Source of the DNA: Haemophilus aegyptius
Lineage (GTDB): Bacteria; Pseudomonadota; Gammaproteobacteria; Enterobacterales; Pasteurellaceae
Length of the DNA: 64,000 bases
Direction: 5' to 3'
Assembly: GCF_900475885.1 (NCBI RefSeq)
Contig: NZ_LS483429.1
Span: forward strand, 806,001-870,000
A program made the position numbers and the translations under genes. The notes beneath the pieces are model-generated. The model saw only the letters and a program-made list of their open reading frames with translations, was not told where the DNA came from and made no database searches. This document shows positions 28,969 through 39,373 of this stretch, one piece after another (within the stretch, counting starts at the first letter, position 1; each line of letters begins with the position of its first letter).

Positions 28969-29783
28969 TAGAATAAAGTTTCCATTTCTTGTGAACGAGA
29001 CAAACAAGCCTGCATAGCTTGCTCTATTGTTTGATTAAAATGTTGAGCGTCAAATACTGCTAACGCTGCCGCAGTAGTGCCACCTTTCGAGGTAACATTT
29101 TCACGCAAAGTTGAAAGTGCAATTTGCGGATTTTCGGTCACCATTTTTGCTGCACCAAGCATAGATTGCTGCACTAATTCACGCGCTGTTTTTTCATCAA
29201 TATTCATTTTGATTAAGGCTTGCTGCATAGCCTCCAGCATTAAAAAGAAATAGGCAGGGCTACTTCCTGAAGCAGCGGTGACTGCGTGCATTTGAGTTTC
29301 ATCATTCACCCAAACCGTTCTTCCCACTGCTCCCAATAAATCTTGTGCAGAAGTGCGGTAATTTTCACTCGTATTTTTCGGTGCAAATAAACCCGCCATA
29401 CCTTCCCCCACCAATGCGGGCGTATTTGGCATGACGCGTACTATCGATTTTACGCTTGGAATTAATGCGTTCAAGCGTTCAGTTGAAATACCCGCAGCAA
29501 TGGAAATTAACAATTTATCGGAAAAATCCACCGCACTTAGTGGCAAACAAACATCAGCCATCATTTGAGGTTTTACCGCAAGCAATACAACTTCCGCTTT
29601 AATTACGCTTTCCACATTATTTTCTGAAGTTGCCACGCCAAGATTGGCAAAAAATGCTCTTTTTTCCTCATTCGGATCATTCACAATAATTTGCTCGGCA
29701 GGATAACCTTGTTTCAACAAGCCAAGAATAATAGCCTGCGCCATATTGCCGCCGCCAATAAAGGCAATCAATTTGTGTTGCAT
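28968..29783 (-). CDS. proC: Pyrroline-5-carboxylate reductase
   Basis: A 271-residue enzyme for the last step of proline synthesis, reducing pyrroline-5-carboxylate with NAD(P)H. The N-terminal Rossmann motif is [16 protein letters not shown]. The substrate and dimer region has [14 protein letters not shown], and the C-terminal signature is [16 protein letters not shown]. Its stop overlaps the following MFS gene. It is divergent from rdgC. Confidence 0.95.
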   Translation of the reverse strand: MQHKLIAFIGGGNMAQAIILGLLKQGYPAEQIIVNDPNEEKRAFFANLGVATSENNVESVIKAEVVLLAVKPQMMADVCLPLSAVDFSDKLLISIAAGISTERLNALIPSVKSIVRVMPNTPALVGEGMAGLFAPKNTSENYRTSAQDLLGAVGRTVWVNDETQMHAVTAASGSSPAYFFLMLEAMQQALIKMNIDEKTARELVQQSMLGAAKMVTENPQIALSTLRENVTSKGGTTAAALAVFDAQHFNQTIEQAMQACLSRSQEMETLF

Positions 29784-29848
29784 CGTTTTTCCTACTTTTA
29801 TGGGCTATAATACCGCACATTCTACCCTATATTGAAGGAAGTGTTACG

Positions 29849-30757
29849 ATGTGGTTCAAAAATTTAATGACTTATAGACTGACTAAACCCCTAGATTGGG
29901 ATCTTACACAACTACAAACTCAACTGGAAGATTGTCAATTCCATCCTTGCGGTGCTCAAGATCAAAGTAAATTTGGCTGGTCTGCTCCATTAAGAGATTC
30001 TGATTTACTCTATTTTTCTGTTGGAAAACAAATTCTATTAATCGCCAAAAAAGAAGAAAAAATCTTGCCGGCAAATGTGGTCAAACGTGAACTTGATGAA
30101 CGCATTGAAAGCCTTGAACAAAAAGAAAATCGCAAACTTAAAAAGGTAGAAAAACAAACATTAAAAGATGATGTCGTGATGAATTTATTACCTCGTGCAT
30201 TTAGTAAAAATCAGCATACGGCACTATGGATTGATACGGAAAATAATCTTGTTCATGTTGATGCCGCATCGAGTAAACGCGCAGAAGATGCGCTCGCATT
30301 ACTGCGTAAATCCTTAGGTTCGCTCCCTGTCGTGCCTTTAGCCTTTGCTAATGAACCCAGCACGATTTTAACCAATTGGATCCTTCAAGATAGCTTACCG
30401 CATTGGTTACTTGCATTAGAAGAAGCCGAGCTTCGTGGCAGTCAGGAAGACAGCGTTATTCGTTGCAAAAAACAACCCTTAGAAAATGAAGAAATTCTCG
30501 CTCTTCTGCAAGATGGCAAAAAAGTAGTAAGTAAATTAGCCTTAGAATGGGAAGATACCTTAACTTTCGTTTTTAACGAAGATTGCACAATCAAACGTTT
30601 AAAATTTGCAGATACTGTACGGGAAAAAAATGATGATATTCTGAAAGAAGATTTTGCACAGCGTTTCGATGCAGATTTTGTACTGATGACAGGTATTTTA
30701 GCCAAACTCACCGAAAATTTATTAGATGAATTTGGTGGCGAAAAAGCGAGATTATAA
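29849..30757 (+). CDS. rdgC: Recombination-associated protein RdgC
   Basis: A 302-residue DNA-binding protein that forms a ring around duplex DNA and limits RecA filament loading. It has the family start MWFKNLMTYRLTKP, then KFGWSAPL and the basic helical region (ERIESLEQKENRKLKKVEKQTLKD). Length is within a residue or two of E. coli RdgC. It stands alone between divergent proC and convergent ruvX. Confidence 0.95.
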   Translation: MWFKNLMTYRLTKPLDWDLTQLQTQLEDCQFHPCGAQDQSKFGWSAPLRDSDLLYFSVGKQILLIAKKEEKILPANVVKRELDERIESLEQKENRKLKKVEKQTLKDDVVMNLLPRAFSKNQHTALWIDTENNLVHVDAASSKRAEDALALLRKSLGSLPVVPLAFANEPSTILTNWILQDSLPHWLLALEEAELRGSQEDSVIRCKKQPLENEEILALLQDGKKVVSKLALEWEDTLTFVFNEDCTIKRLKFADTVREKNDDILKEDFAQRFDADFVLMTGILAKLTENLLDEFGGEKARL

Positions 30758-30806
30758 AATCGCACTTTAATCATTCTAAAATGAAGTTTATTTTTACAAT
30801 GTGAAT

Positions 30807-31226
30807 CTAATATTCAGCGTATTCAAACCAGCTCTCTAAAATTAAACAAGCTGACACTCCATCGATTTTGCCTTTTTTTAATGCTTTAAAACCACCACGT
30901 TCAAAAATCTCACTACGAGCTTGCGTGGTGGTTAATCGTTCATCTTGTAAATGAACATTAACGCCAAAACGACCTTGTAAACGATTTGCAAATTTACGAG
31001 CACGTAGAGTGAGATCTTGTTCTGTTCCGTCCATATTTAAAGGAAGACCAACAATGACAACATCTGGTTTCCATTCTTTCAAACATTTTTCGATCGCTTC
31101 CCAATTTGGGATGCCATCTTGCGCCTTAAAAGCGGGCAAGGCTTGTGCTGTGCCAGTAATACTTTGTCCTATGGCACAACCGATACTTTTAGTGCCAAAA
31201 TCAAAAGCCAGAGCGGTAATTCCCAT
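30807..31226 (-). CDS. ruvX: Pre-16S rRNA nuclease RuvX/YqgF
   Basis: A 139-residue RNase H-fold protein: [15 protein letters not shown] holds the first catalytic Asp, [15 protein letters not shown] the central strand, [11 protein letters not shown] the Glu and [14 protein letters not shown] the final Asp. It is implicated in 16S rRNA 5' maturation. ATG at 31226 overlaps the yqgE stop (TAATG), so it is the third gene of rsmE-yqgE-ruvX. Confidence 0.94.
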
Positions 31227-31786
31227 TAACTATGCCCTACTTGCGCTAACGCAAAATTATAAGGATGAATACCAAGTAACTGATTGGCTGCAGCATAACG
31301 ATCTTCATAGGGCATATCAAATAAAATTTGATCGTTAGATGACACCACCAACCACGCATTATCTCTGATTTCTTTTTCTAACTGACCAGCCCCCCAGCTT
31401 GAACATCCTAGCGCAACAAGATATTTTTCAGGCGCAAAAGTTGAACCTAGCGTTTCCACCACATCAGCGGAGGTTGTCATTGAAAGTTCCTCTGTGACTT
31501 TGTAAGTATGTTGAAAAGCATTAAGCGTATTCTTATGTAAAATAAACCCTCTTTCTGTATGCATAGGTCCACCCGCAACCACCATTTCATTACCAAAAGT
31601 GCGGTCATTTTTCATCATAAAATTGAGTTTTGAATAAAGTTCCGCAATGCTTAAATCTGTCGGCTGATTAATTACCAAACCCATTGAACCCTGTTCATTA
31701 TGCTCACACATAAACACCACCGTGCGATTAAAATAATCGTCTAAATGTGGCATTGCGATCAAAAATTTTCCTTGTAATTCCATCAT
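31226..31786 (-). CDS. UPF0301 protein YqgE (AlgH family)
   Basis: A 186-residue protein with the family features [48 protein letters not shown] and [15 protein letters not shown]. Function is not established; it is almost always next to ruvX, as here. ATG 31786 overlaps the rsmE stop as ATGA; the next codon is also ATG. A longer open frame to 31807 lies inside rsmE and is rejected. Confidence 0.92.
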
Positions 31787-32520
31787 TCGCCTAAGTCCCC
31801 AAAACAAATTTGCAATGCACTTATCGCTGCAAGTGATGCAGTTTCAGTGCGTAAAACACGTTTTCCTAATAAAATTTCAGTAAATCCTTGCTGTTCAGTT
31901 TGGGCAATTTCTTGTGCTGATAATCCACCTTCCGAGCCAATTAATAAGCGAACACCCTCAGCAGGAATAGTCGGTAAGGTTTTAATAGAATAGTGTGCGC
32001 GTGGATGTAAATTCAATTTCAATGCACCATCATTTTCTGCACACCAATCTTGCAATTTCATCAATGGACGAATTTCTGGCACGCTATTACGACCGCATTG
32101 CTCACAAGCTGCAATCGCAATTTTTTGCCATTGTTGGATTTTTTTATCCATCCGCTCTGCGTCAAGTTTTACGCCACAGCGTTCTGACCATAATGGCGTA
32201 ATCACATTTACCCCTAATTCTACGGATTTTTGAATAGTAAATTCCATTCGTTCTCCGCGAGAAATCACTTGTCCTAAATGGATTTTTAAATGGGATTCTT
32301 TATCCGCAAGCTCACGCCCTAAAATCTCTACTTTTACGGACTTTTTATTTGACTCAATAATTTTTGCTGGATAAATATGATTAGAACCATCAAAGAGTTC
32401 AAGCTGTTCGCCTTCTGTCATTCTTAACACTCGAGCAACGTGATTTGTCGCGTCTTCTGAAAGATAACATTGAGTTTGATTTTCAAGGGATATTGGATGA
32501 TAAATTCTTGGTATGCGCAT
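31783..32520 (-). CDS. rsmE: 16S rRNA (uracil-1498-N3) methyltransferase RsmE
   Basis: A 245-residue SPOUT methyltransferase. A PUA-like N-terminus ([29 protein letters not shown]) is followed by the trefoil-knot SAM site [14 protein letters not shown] and [21 protein letters not shown]. First of three overlapping genes, rsmE-yqgE-ruvX. Length matches the E. coli enzyme. Confidence 0.95.
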   Translation of the reverse strand: MRIPRIYHPISLENQTQCYLSEDATNHVARVLRMTEGEQLELFDGSNHIYPAKIIESNKKSVKVEILGRELADKESHLKIHLGQVISRGERMEFTIQKSVELGVNVITPLWSERCGVKLDAERMDKKIQQWQKIAIAACEQCGRNSVPEIRPLMKLQDWCAENDGALKLNLHPRAHYSIKTLPTIPAEGVRLLIGSEGGLSAQEIAQTEQQGFTEILLGKRVLRTETASLAAISALQICFGDLGE

Positions 32521-32569
32521 AATGTTTATTTATATGAATGAAAAAGTGCGGTCATTTTAACTGGTGTTT

Positions 32570-34138
32570 TTATAAGATATTCATCTTACGACGAATAAAC
32601 GCCATCATACTGTGCAAGAGTAAAAACAATAAAGATAAAGCATACAAAGGCATATTTCCTAACACAGAATAAGGGGTTTTGCCTTCCGCAGGTGCAATTT
32701 TATAAGTCAAAGTTGTTTCAATAAATTGCGTGGCTTGTGCTAATACCTTACCTTGCGCATCAACAAAAACTGAAATCCCCGTATTTGTTGCACGAATAAG
32801 CGGTTTGCCTAATTCTAAAGCGCGCATTCTTGCCATCTGTAAATGTTGCCAAGGCCCAATAGAATCGCCAAACCACGCATCATTAGATAAGGTGAGCAAA
32901 TAATCCGTATCTTGTTTCAAATTTTGTCGCACTTGCTCGCCGAAAATAATTTCATAACAAATTGCTGGCGAAAAAGCACGTTTTTTTGCGATTAAAGAGG
33001 GTTGAACTGCCTCTCCACTTTGAAATGCTGACATTGGTAAATTAAACACTGAATTAAGCGGTCGCAAAATACTTTCTAGCGGAACATATTCCCCGAAAGG
33101 CACGAGATGATGTTTATTATAACGATTTGGCGTATCTGGTTGATAAGGAAAATCTGGGTTTCCAGTAGTCATAATTGAATTTAATAACTTACCAGATTTT
33201 GTATCTTGGAATACCGTTCCAATCATAATCTCCGTTTTAGTTTCTTTAGCAGCATGCTCTAATTTTTCAAAAAATGGTGTAATTGCATTTTCAAGGGTTG
33301 GTAAGGCTGATTCAGGCAAAATAATTAAATCGGTTTTACCAAGATTTTCTGCGATTAATTTTTGATAAATTGCCAAAGTAGAATAGAAATAATTAGGATC
33401 CCATTTAAGGTTTTGTTCAATATTGCCTTGCGCAAGCGTGACTGAAATTGCCTTATTTTCAACAGATTTTACAAAGTGAATTCGCGATGAATAAGCACTT
33501 AATCCCCCTACGATAATCAATAACAAAGCATTCGATAAAACTAATTTAAGATTTTTCGTTTTAAACAAAGAGGAAACGAGATTAAAAATGACCGCACTTG
33601 CCCAAAGGGTAAAGAATGTCAATCCTGTTACCCCAAAAATCGGGGCGAGACCATAAAATGGGCTGTCAATTTGTGTATAACCAAACTGAAGCCAAGGAAA
33701 ACCAGTAAAAATCCAACCCCGTAAAAATTCTGTCAATGTCCAAATCACGGCAAAAATTACCGCACTTTGCACTTTGAAACGCTGAACTAAATAGGTAAAG
33801 AGCATTGGATATAGCGCAAGATAAGCCGCAAGCAAACTGACAAGGAAATAACTCACCCCTAACGACGCACCACCAAATTGATGGATGCTAACATTAAGCC
33901 AACTTACTCCAAAGCAGAAAAATCCCATCGCCCACAAGAAAGTGGATAAAAGTGCGGTGGATTTTTTAGGATTTTTAACGACATAAAGTAAACCGAGTAA
34001 AGACACATAGGCTAAAGGCCAATAATCAAATGGCGAAAAGGCAAAAACACCGACTAAACCCGATATAAAAGCAATAAAATAAGTTAAATATTTATTCATA
34101 AATTTAATTGATAATAAAATCCTATTCAGATTTTTCAT
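32570..34138 (-). CDS. lnt: Apolipoprotein N-acyltransferase Lnt
   Basis: A 522-residue inner-membrane enzyme that adds the third acyl chain to lipoproteins. About seven N-terminal membrane helices precede a periplasmic nitrilase-like domain with the triad Glu ([11 protein letters not shown]), Lys ([15 protein letters not shown]) and Cys ([13 protein letters not shown]). A final helix follows. The start at 34138 overlaps the end of cor[12 protein letters not shown] at 34099 (509 residues) fits the membrane topology as well, and neither has a good ribosome site. The corC-lnt pairing is conserved. Confidence 0.93.
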   Translation of the reverse strand: MKNLNRILLSIKFMNKYLTYFIAFISGLVGVFAFSPFDYWPLAYVSLLGLLYVVKNPKKSTALLSTFLWAMGFFCFGVSWLNVSIHQFGGASLGVSYFLVSLLAAYLALYPMLFTYLVQRFKVQSAVIFAVIWTLTEFLRGWIFTGFPWLQFGYTQIDSPFYGLAPIFGVTGLTFFTLWASAVIFNLVSSLFKTKNLKLVLSNALLLIIVGGLSAYSSRIHFVKSVENKAISVTLAQGNIEQNLKWDPNYFYSTLAIYQKLIAENLGKTDLIILPESALPTLENAITPFFEKLEHAAKETKTEIMIGTVFQDTKSGKLLNSIMTTGNPDFPYQPDTPNRYNKHHLVPFGEYVPLESILRPLNSVFNLPMSAFQSGEAVQPSLIAKKRAFSPAICYEIIFGEQVRQNLKQDTDYLLTLSNDAWFGDSIGPWQHLQMARMRALELGKPLIRATNTGISVFVDAQGKVLAQATQFIETTLTYKIAPAEGKTPYSVLGNMPLYALSLLFLLLHSMMAFIRRKMNIL

Positions 34139-35021
34139 CTACATTATTCATTTCTGCCAAATGTTCATCTGGCACTGTGACTCGAAGTTGAATTAATCGA
34201 CGACTATCTGCAGAAGTTACTTTAAATTGAAGATTTTTCAAAATAATTTCTTCCCCTCGTTTTGGTAAATAACCAAAAGTCTGCATAATCAGACCGCCAA
34301 TGGTATCTACTTCTTCATCATCAAAATCCGTATTAAATTGCCCATTGAAATCATCAATATCGGTGAGCGCACGCACTGCATAAGTATGACGAGAAAGCTG
34401 ACGAATATCCGCAATCTCTTCTTCATCAAATTCATCTTCAATATCGCCAACAATTTGTTCCAAAATATCTTCAATAGTAACAAGCCCCGACACTGCACCA
34501 AATTCATCCACCACAATGGCCATATGGAAACGCTCTGAGCGAAAATCTTTTAACATACGATCCACTCTTTTGCTTTCTGGCACAATCACGACGGGGCGCA
34601 ATAATGAAGATAAATCAAACACTTCGGCATCTTCACGTAAAAATTTTAATAAATCTTTTGCGTGCAAAATGCCCACGATATTATCGCGGTCATCGGCATC
34701 GGCAATCACAGGAAAACGAGAATGTGCGGATTCAATAATTGTGTTTAAACAAGTATTTACATCTTGTTGATCTTCAATAAAAATAATTTGTGAACGAGGA
34801 ATCATAATATCACGAACACGAAGTTCCGCAATTTCCATCACGCCTTCAATCATTTCACGCGTATTTTGATCAATTAAATCGTTTTGTTCTGAATCGCGAA
34901 TCACTTCCACAAGTTCTTCACGATTTTTTAATTCGCCTTGAAAAAAGCGACCGAATAAAGATTGGAAAAAAGGTTTTTTCGTATTTTCAGGTTGGTTTGA
35001 ATTTTGCTGTTCGTCGTTCAT
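34122..35021 (-). CDS. corC: CorC-type CBS-domain protein
   Basis: A 299-residue cytoplasmic protein: paired CBS domains ([19 protein letters not shown] ... [34 protein letters not shown]) and a C-terminal CorC/HlyC transporter-associated domain. The family is linked to Mg2+/Co2+ efflux; some members are called YbeX and affect ribosome metabolism. MNDEQQNSN at 35021 is chosen over the longer open frame. It overlaps lnt. Confidence 0.92.
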   Translation of the reverse strand: MNDEQQNSNQPENTKKPFFQSLFGRFFQGELKNREELVEVIRDSEQNDLIDQNTREMIEGVMEIAELRVRDIMIPRSQIIFIEDQQDVNTCLNTIIESAHSRFPVIADADDRDNIVGILHAKDLLKFLREDAEVFDLSSLLRPVVIVPESKRVDRMLKDFRSERFHMAIVVDEFGAVSGLVTIEDILEQIVGDIEDEFDEEEIADIRQLSRHTYAVRALTDIDDFNGQFNTDFDDEEVDTIGGLIMQTFGYLPKRGEEIILKNLQFKVTSADSRRLIQLRVTVPDEHLAEMNNVDEKSE

Positions 35022-35231
35022 ATTGATTTGTGTTTGATGTCTTATTGACGGCGAAAAAGTATCATATTTTAAAAAAAAGAGCAAAAAGCGAAAAGAGGAA
35101 AATCAATAAAAATAACTGCACATTGGGTTTGAACCTAAAGTGCGGTTAAAAATATACAATTTTACGGAGAGGGGAAAATTCTAGACAACAAAATATTCTT
35201 ATTTTGTTTATATGACGAAAAGTACCTATGT

Positions 35232-35253
35232 TGTGGATAACATTGTGAATAAC
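35232..35253 (-). promoter_or_regulatory. Two adjacent perfect DnaA boxes
   Basis: On the minus strand TTATTCACA (35245-35253) and TTATCCACA (35232-35240) are in the same orientation, four bases apart. Both match the TTATNCACA consensus. Confidence 0.75.
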
Positions 35254-35362
35254 GGATTTCTGATTGTGAATTGATCTCGTAAAAACAGGCAAAGATCCTT
35301 ATCACATCAAACTTCAGAATAAATAGGGTTATTTCCAACCAAAAGGTCTTAAACAAAAATAA

Positions 35363-35401
35363 ACCGCACTTTTCACATTCAAAAATGGAAGAAAGTGCGG
35401 T
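35363..35401. repeat. Inverted pair of Haemophilus uptake signals
   Basis: ACCGCACTTT (35363-35372) and AAAGTGCGGT (35392-35401) form a 10-bp stem with a 19-base loop, followed by AAAAAAA. It is between the DnaA boxes. Such pairs often act as terminators in Haemophilus; here it would terminate minus- or plus-strand read-through. Confidence 0.75.
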
Positions 35402-35427
35402 AAAAAAATACAATTTTTAAAACAGTT

Positions 35428-35485
35428 TTATTCACAAAAGATCTTTTTATCATCTCTTTGAGTTATTCAATATTTCTGTGGATAA
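35428..35485. promoter_or_regulatory. Second pair of perfect DnaA boxes
   Basis: TTATTCACA on the plus strand at 35428-35436 and TTATCCACA on the minus strand at 35477-35485. They face opposite directions, 40 bases apart. Confidence 0.7.
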
Positions 35486-35564
35486 AATTGTGGTTGAGAA
35501 AATCTATAATGTTGTATAACTCAAATTAACTTTTTTAATAAAATTTCAGATTTAAATTTATTCC

Positions 35565-35591
35565 TTTTAATTCAACTAGTTAGAATTAAAA
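35565..35591 (-). terminator. Possible ampD terminator
   Basis: TTTTAATTC and GAATTAAAA form a 9-bp AT-rich stem with a 9-base loop about 55 bases beyond the ampD stop. The stem is weak. Confidence 0.4.
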
Positions 35592-35643
35592 GAGTGAACG
35601 CATTTATAATACACAGAATACATCAAAATTTGATGTTTAATTT

Positions 35644-36204
35644 TTATACAGTTTGTTTTACACTGGATAAATAACGTTCCCAATCAAAATATTGACCAGG
35701 ATCGATCTTACGTCCTGGCGAAATATCGCAATGTCCAACAATTCGATCTTTTGTAATCTTCGGGTAACTTTTCATTATTACGTTAGTAAGCTCTTGCAAT
35801 GAAAAATATTGAGCGTCGGTAAAAGGCTGTTCATTACTCCCCTCCAGCTCAATTCCAATGGCAAAATCATTACATTTTTCTCGTCCTTGAAAATTAGATA
35901 CGCCTGCGTGCCAAGCGCGATCATTAAAATTGACATATTGCGTAATTCGCCCATTTCGTTCGATCAAACAATGTGCTGAAACACGCATTTGATAAATTTC
36001 TGCAAAATAAGGATGAATCTTAGGATCTAATTTTCCTTGAAAAAAATCATCCACATATCCGCCGCCAAATTGTTTTGGCGGCAGACTAATATAATGAATA
36101 ACCAGTAAGGAAATATCCTGTGGATTTGGGCGTTTATCGAAGTGAGGTGACTGAATTTGCCGACAATCCAGTATACCTTGTTCAATATCTTTTAGTTTTT
36201 GCAT
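35644..36204 (-). CDS. ampD: 1,6-anhydro-N-acetylmuramyl-L-alanine amidase AmpD
   Basis: A 186-residue cytoplasmic zinc amidase of the amidase_2 family that recycles anhydromuropeptides. VIHYISLPPKQFGGG contains the first Zn-binding His, FAIGIELEGSNEQPFTDAQY the catalytic Glu region, and GHCDISPGRKIDPG the second His and the Asp. It is divergent from the competence operon pilABCD, whose CRP-S site lies in the 114-base gap between them. Confidence 0.95.
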   Translation of the reverse strand: MQKLKDIEQGILDCRQIQSPHFDKRPNPQDISLLVIHYISLPPKQFGGGYVDDFFQGKLDPKIHPYFAEIYQMRVSAHCLIERNGRITQYVNFNDRAWHAGVSNFQGREKCNDFAIGIELEGSNEQPFTDAQYFSLQELTNVIMKSYPKITKDRIVGHCDISPGRKIDPGQYFDWERYLSSVKQTV

Positions 36205-36217
36205 ACTTTTTTCCTTT

Positions 36218-36239
36218 TTTTGCGATCAGGATCGCAGAA
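36218..36239 (+). promoter_or_regulatory. CRP-S competence regulatory site
   Basis: The palindrome TGCGATC-AG-GATCGCA (36221-36236) flanked by T-rich and A-rich arms matches the H. influenzae CRP-S form, which has C at the position where canonical CRP sites have T (TGCGA rather than TGTGA). Such sites need Sxy/TfoX as well as CRP. It is centred about 90 bases before pilA. Confidence 0.9.
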
Positions 36240-36318
36240 AAAGTGCGGTCAATTTTACAAACAAATTTTTCCTTTTCACAATGTCGTCGCTAACAAAGGC
36301 CTAATAAAAGGAAAATGA

Positions 36319-36768
36319 ATGAAACTAACAACACAGCAAACCTTGAAAAAAGGGTTTACATTAATAGAGCTAATGATTGTGATTGCAATTATTGCTATTT
36401 TAGCCACTATCGCAATTCCCTCTTATCAAAATTATACTAAAAAAGCAGCGGTATCTGAATTACTGCAAGCGTCAGCGCCTTATAAGGCTGATGTGGAATT
36501 ATGTGTATATAGCACAAATGAAACAACAAACTGTACGGGTGGAAAAAATGGTATTGCAGCAGATATAACCGCAGCAAAAGGCTATGTAAAATCAGTGACA
36601 ACAAGCAACGGTGCAATAACAGTAAAAGGGGATGGCACATTGGCAAATATGGAATATATTTTGCAAGCTACAGGTAATGCTGCAACAGGTGTAACTTGGA
36701 CAACAACTTGCAAAGGAACGGATGCCTCTTTATTTCCAGCAAATTTTTGCGGAAGTGTTACACAATGA
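36319..36768 (+). CDS. pilA: Type IV pilin PilA
   Basis: A 149-residue prepilin. The leader [12 protein letters not shown] is cut after Gly12 and mature Phe1 begins [24 protein letters not shown], with Glu17 (mature Glu5). The globular part has four cysteines (62, 72, 131, 144), allowing two disulfides. It is the major subunit of the competence and twitching pilus. Its stop overlaps the pilB start as ATGA. It lies behind a CRP-S site, so it is expected to be induced with competence. Confidence 0.96.
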   Translation: MKLTTQQTLKKGFTLIELMIVIAIIAILATIAIPSYQNYTKKAAVSELLQASAPYKADVELCVYSTNETTNCTGGKNGIAADITAAKGYVKSVTTSNGAITVKGDGTLANMEYILQATGNAATGVTWTTTCKGTDASLFPANFCGSVTQ

Positions 36769-38159
36769 CGAGCTATGCTTTACTTCATACTCAGCGTGTA
36801 ACCGCTCAAAATGGCGAGATCTTTACGATCTCGCCTGATTTATGGGTGCGTAATCAACAACAGCAATCCTTGCTCTTGCGGTATTTTGCTTTGCCACTTA
36901 AAGAAGAAAATAATCGTCTTTGGCTAGGGGTTGATTCTCTCTCCAATCTTTCAGCTTGTGAAACCATTGCGTTTATAACAGGAAAACCTGTCGAACCAAT
37001 TTTGTTAGAAAGCAGCCAACTCAAAGAACTGTTACAACAACTTACTCCGCGCCAAATGCAAGTGGAAGAGCAAGTTAAATTCTATCAACATCAAGAAACC
37101 CATTTTGAACAAGAAGATGATGAACCTGTTATCCGCTTACTTAATCAGATTTTTGAATCTGCCTTACAAAAAAATGCCTCTGATATTCATTTAGAAACCT
37201 TGGCTGATCAGTTTCAAGTGCGGTTTAGAATTGATGGTGTTTTACAACCACAACCCTTAATAAGCAAAATATTCGCCAATCGTATTATTTCACGCTTAAA
37301 ATTACTGGCTAAATTAGATATTAGTGAAAATCGACTTCCACAAGATGGACGATTTCAATTTAAAACCACTTTTTCCGATATTCTTGATTTTCGCCTTTCA
37401 ACCTTACCAACCCATTGGGGCGAAAAAATAGTGTTGCGAGCGCAACAAAATAAACCTGTAGAACTTAGCTTTGCTGAACTGGGTATGACCGAAAATCAGC
37501 AACAAGCATTTCAACGCGCACTTAGCCAGCCACAAGGATTAATTTTAGTAACTGGCCCAACAGGAAGTGGAAAAAGTATCTCACTTTACACCGCACTTCA
37601 GTGGCTAAATACGCCTGATAAACATATTATGACCGCTGAGGATCCCATTGAAATTGAGCTTGATGGCATTATTCAAAGCCAAATTAACCCACAGATTGGA
37701 TTAGATTTTAGCCGTCTATTGCGCGCTTTTTTACGTCAAGATCCCGACATCATTATGCTAGGTGAAATTCGTGATGAAGAAAGTGCGATGATTGCACTAC
37801 GTGCCGCTCAAACGGGGCATTTGGTGCTTTCAACTTTACATACCAATGATGCAATTTCTGCCATTTCTCGCTTACAACAACTCGGTATTCAGCAGTATGA
37901 AATTGAAAACAGTTTACTACTTGTCATTGCACAGCGTCTTGTACGAAAAATCTGTCCAAAGTGCGGTGGAAATTTAATAAATTCTTGTGATTGCCATCAA
38001 GGTTATCGGGGGCGAATCGGCGTGTATCAATTTCTACATTGGCAACAGAATGGCTATCAAACGGATTTTGAGAATTTACGAGAGAGTGGTTTGGAAAAAG
38101 TTAGCCAAGGCATAACAGATGAGAAAGAAATTGAACGTGTGTTAGGTAAAAACTCATGA
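36765..38159 (+). CDS. pilB: Type IV pilus assembly ATPase PilB
   Basis: A 464-residue GspE-family ATPase that powers pilus extension. Walker A GPTGSGKS is at about 264-271. The Asp box and Walker B are in [14 protein letters not shown] and [23 protein letters not shown], and His-box LSTLHTND follows. A zinc tetracysteine (CPKCGG ... CDC) is near 410. It is shorter than E. coli-type PilB at the N-terminus. ATG 36765 overlaps pilA's stop by four bases. Its own stop overlaps pilC likewise. Confidence 0.95.
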   Translation: MTSYALLHTQRVTAQNGEIFTISPDLWVRNQQQQSLLLRYFALPLKEENNRLWLGVDSLSNLSACETIAFITGKPVEPILLESSQLKELLQQLTPRQMQVEEQVKFYQHQETHFEQEDDEPVIRLLNQIFESALQKNASDIHLETLADQFQVRFRIDGVLQPQPLISKIFANRIISRLKLLAKLDISENRLPQDGRFQFKTTFSDILDFRLSTLPTHWGEKIVLRAQQNKPVELSFAELGMTENQQQAFQRALSQPQGLILVTGPTGSGKSISLYTALQWLNTPDKHIMTAEDPIEIELDGIIQSQINPQIGLDFSRLLRAFLRQDPDIIMLGEIRDEESAMIALRAAQTGHLVLSTLHTNDAISAISRLQQLGIQQYEIENSLLLVIAQRLVRKICPKCGGNLINSCDCHQGYRGRIGVYQFLHWQQNGYQTDFENLRESGLEKVSQGITDEKEIERVLGKNS

Positions 38160-39373
38160 CTAAAAAACTCTTTTATTATCAAGGTAGTAACGCATTAAAT
38201 CAGAAACAAAAAGGCTCAATTATTGCGGATACGAAACAACAAGCGCACTTTCAGTTAATAAGCCGCGGGCTTACTCACATCAAATTACAACAAAACTGGC
38301 AATTTGGGGCAAAACCCAAAAATTCAGAAATCAGTGAATTACTCAATCAATTAGCGACATTGCTACAGTCCGTAATTCCGTTAAAAAACAGCCTACAAAT
38401 TTTGCAACAAAATTGTACTCAAATTATGCTCAACAAATGGCTTGAACGACTGCTTCAATCCATTGAATCTGGCTTAGCATTCTCACAAGCCATTGAACAA
38501 CAAGGAAAATATCTCACACAACAAGAAATTCAACTGATTCAAGTGGGAGAAATGACAGGAAAACTTTCCGCTGTTTGTAAAAAAATAGCCACACATCGTA
38601 GCCAATCTTTAGCATTACAACGTAAATTACAGAAAATTATGTTGTACCCCTCAATGGTATTGGGAATTTCTCTATTATTGACACTCGCATTACTGCTTTT
38701 TATCGTGCCTCAATTTGCTGAAATGTACAGTGGCAACAATGCCGAATTACCAACAATAACCGCAATATTGCTCTCTATATCCAATTTTCTTAAGCAAAAT
38801 ATTGGCATTTTGCTATTTTTCGCTTTGAGTTTTGTTCTATTTTATTACTTTTATCTAAAACGCCAGACTTGGTTTCATCAAAAGAAAAACCAACTTATCT
38901 CTGTCACGCCTATTTTTGGCACAATTCAAAAACTTTCACGTTTAGTGAACTTTAGTCACAGTTTACAAATTATGTTACAGGCTGGCGTACCGCTTAATCA
39001 AGCACTAGACAGTTTTCTTCCTCGCACACAAACGTGGCAAACCAAGACGCTTGTAAATGACATCATATTAGATAAAGAAGTGCGGTCAATTTTACAATGG
39101 GTTTCTCAAGGCTATGCGTTTTCTAATAGCGTAAGTAGCGATCTTTTCCCGATGGAAGCACAACAAATGTTACAAATTGGCGAGCAAAGCGGAAAACTCG
39201 CTTTGATGCTAGAGCATATTGCGGATAATTACCAAGAAAAACTTAATCATCAAATTGACTTACTCTCACAAATGCTAGAACCATTAATGATGGTGATCAT
39301 CGGCAGTCTGATTGGAATTATTATGATGGGAATGTATTTACCTATCTTTAATATGGGCTCTGTTATTCAATGA
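38156..39373 (+). CDS. pilC: Type IV pilus inner-membrane platform protein PilC
   Basis: A 405-residue GspF-family protein with two homologous cytoplasmic halves (each with the motif LLNQLATLLQSVIPLKNSL / FSHSLQIMLQAGVPLNQAL) and three membrane helices, the first near 165-190 and the last at the end (MMVIIGSLIGIIMMGMYLPIF). It anchors the PilB motor to the pilus base. It overlaps both neighbours by four bases. Confidence 0.95.
   Translation: MTKKLFYYQGSNALNQKQKGSIIADTKQQAHFQLISRGLTHIKLQQNWQFGAKPKNSEISELLNQLATLLQSVIPLKNSLQILQQNCTQIMLNKWLERLLQSIESGLAFSQAIEQQGKYLTQQEIQLIQVGEMTGKLSAVCKKIATHRSQSLALQRKLQKIMLYPSMVLGISLLLTLALLLFIVPQFAEMYSGNNAELPTITAILLSISNFLKQNIGILLFFALSFVLFYYFYLKRQTWFHQKKNQLISVTPIFGTIQKLSRLVNFSHSLQIMLQAGVPLNQALDSFLPRTQTWQTKTLVNDIILDKEVRSILQWVSQGYAFSNSVSSDLFPMEAQQMLQIGEQSGKLALMLEHIADNYQEKLNHQIDLLSQMLEPLMMVIIGSLIGIIMMGMYLPIFNMGSVIQ

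Larger units (their letters stand above)
35022..35643. other. AT-rich intergenic region with DnaA boxes and no gene
   Basis: About 620 bases upstream of corC and downstream of ampD. It holds four perfect TTATNCACA DnaA boxes (35232-35240, 35245-35253, 35428-35436, 35477-35485) and a near match TTATCACAT at about 35299. It also has an inverted pair of uptake signals and a 9-bp TTTTAATTC/GAATTAAAA hairpin. The 14-bp palindrome ATCAAAATTTGAT lies just after ampD. No convincing coding frame is present. Confidence 0.75.

Noticed and set aside
35162-35413. 83-codon open frame on the minus strand in the DnaA-box region
   Set aside because: It runs through the inverted uptake-signal pair and the DnaA boxes, has no ribosome site and no recognisable composition; taken as chance.
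35232-35485. Chromosomal replication origin
   Set aside because: DnaA boxes are present, but there are no origin neighbours (gidA/mnmG, dnaA, dnaN) and no clear 13-mer array; kept only as a DnaA-box cluster.
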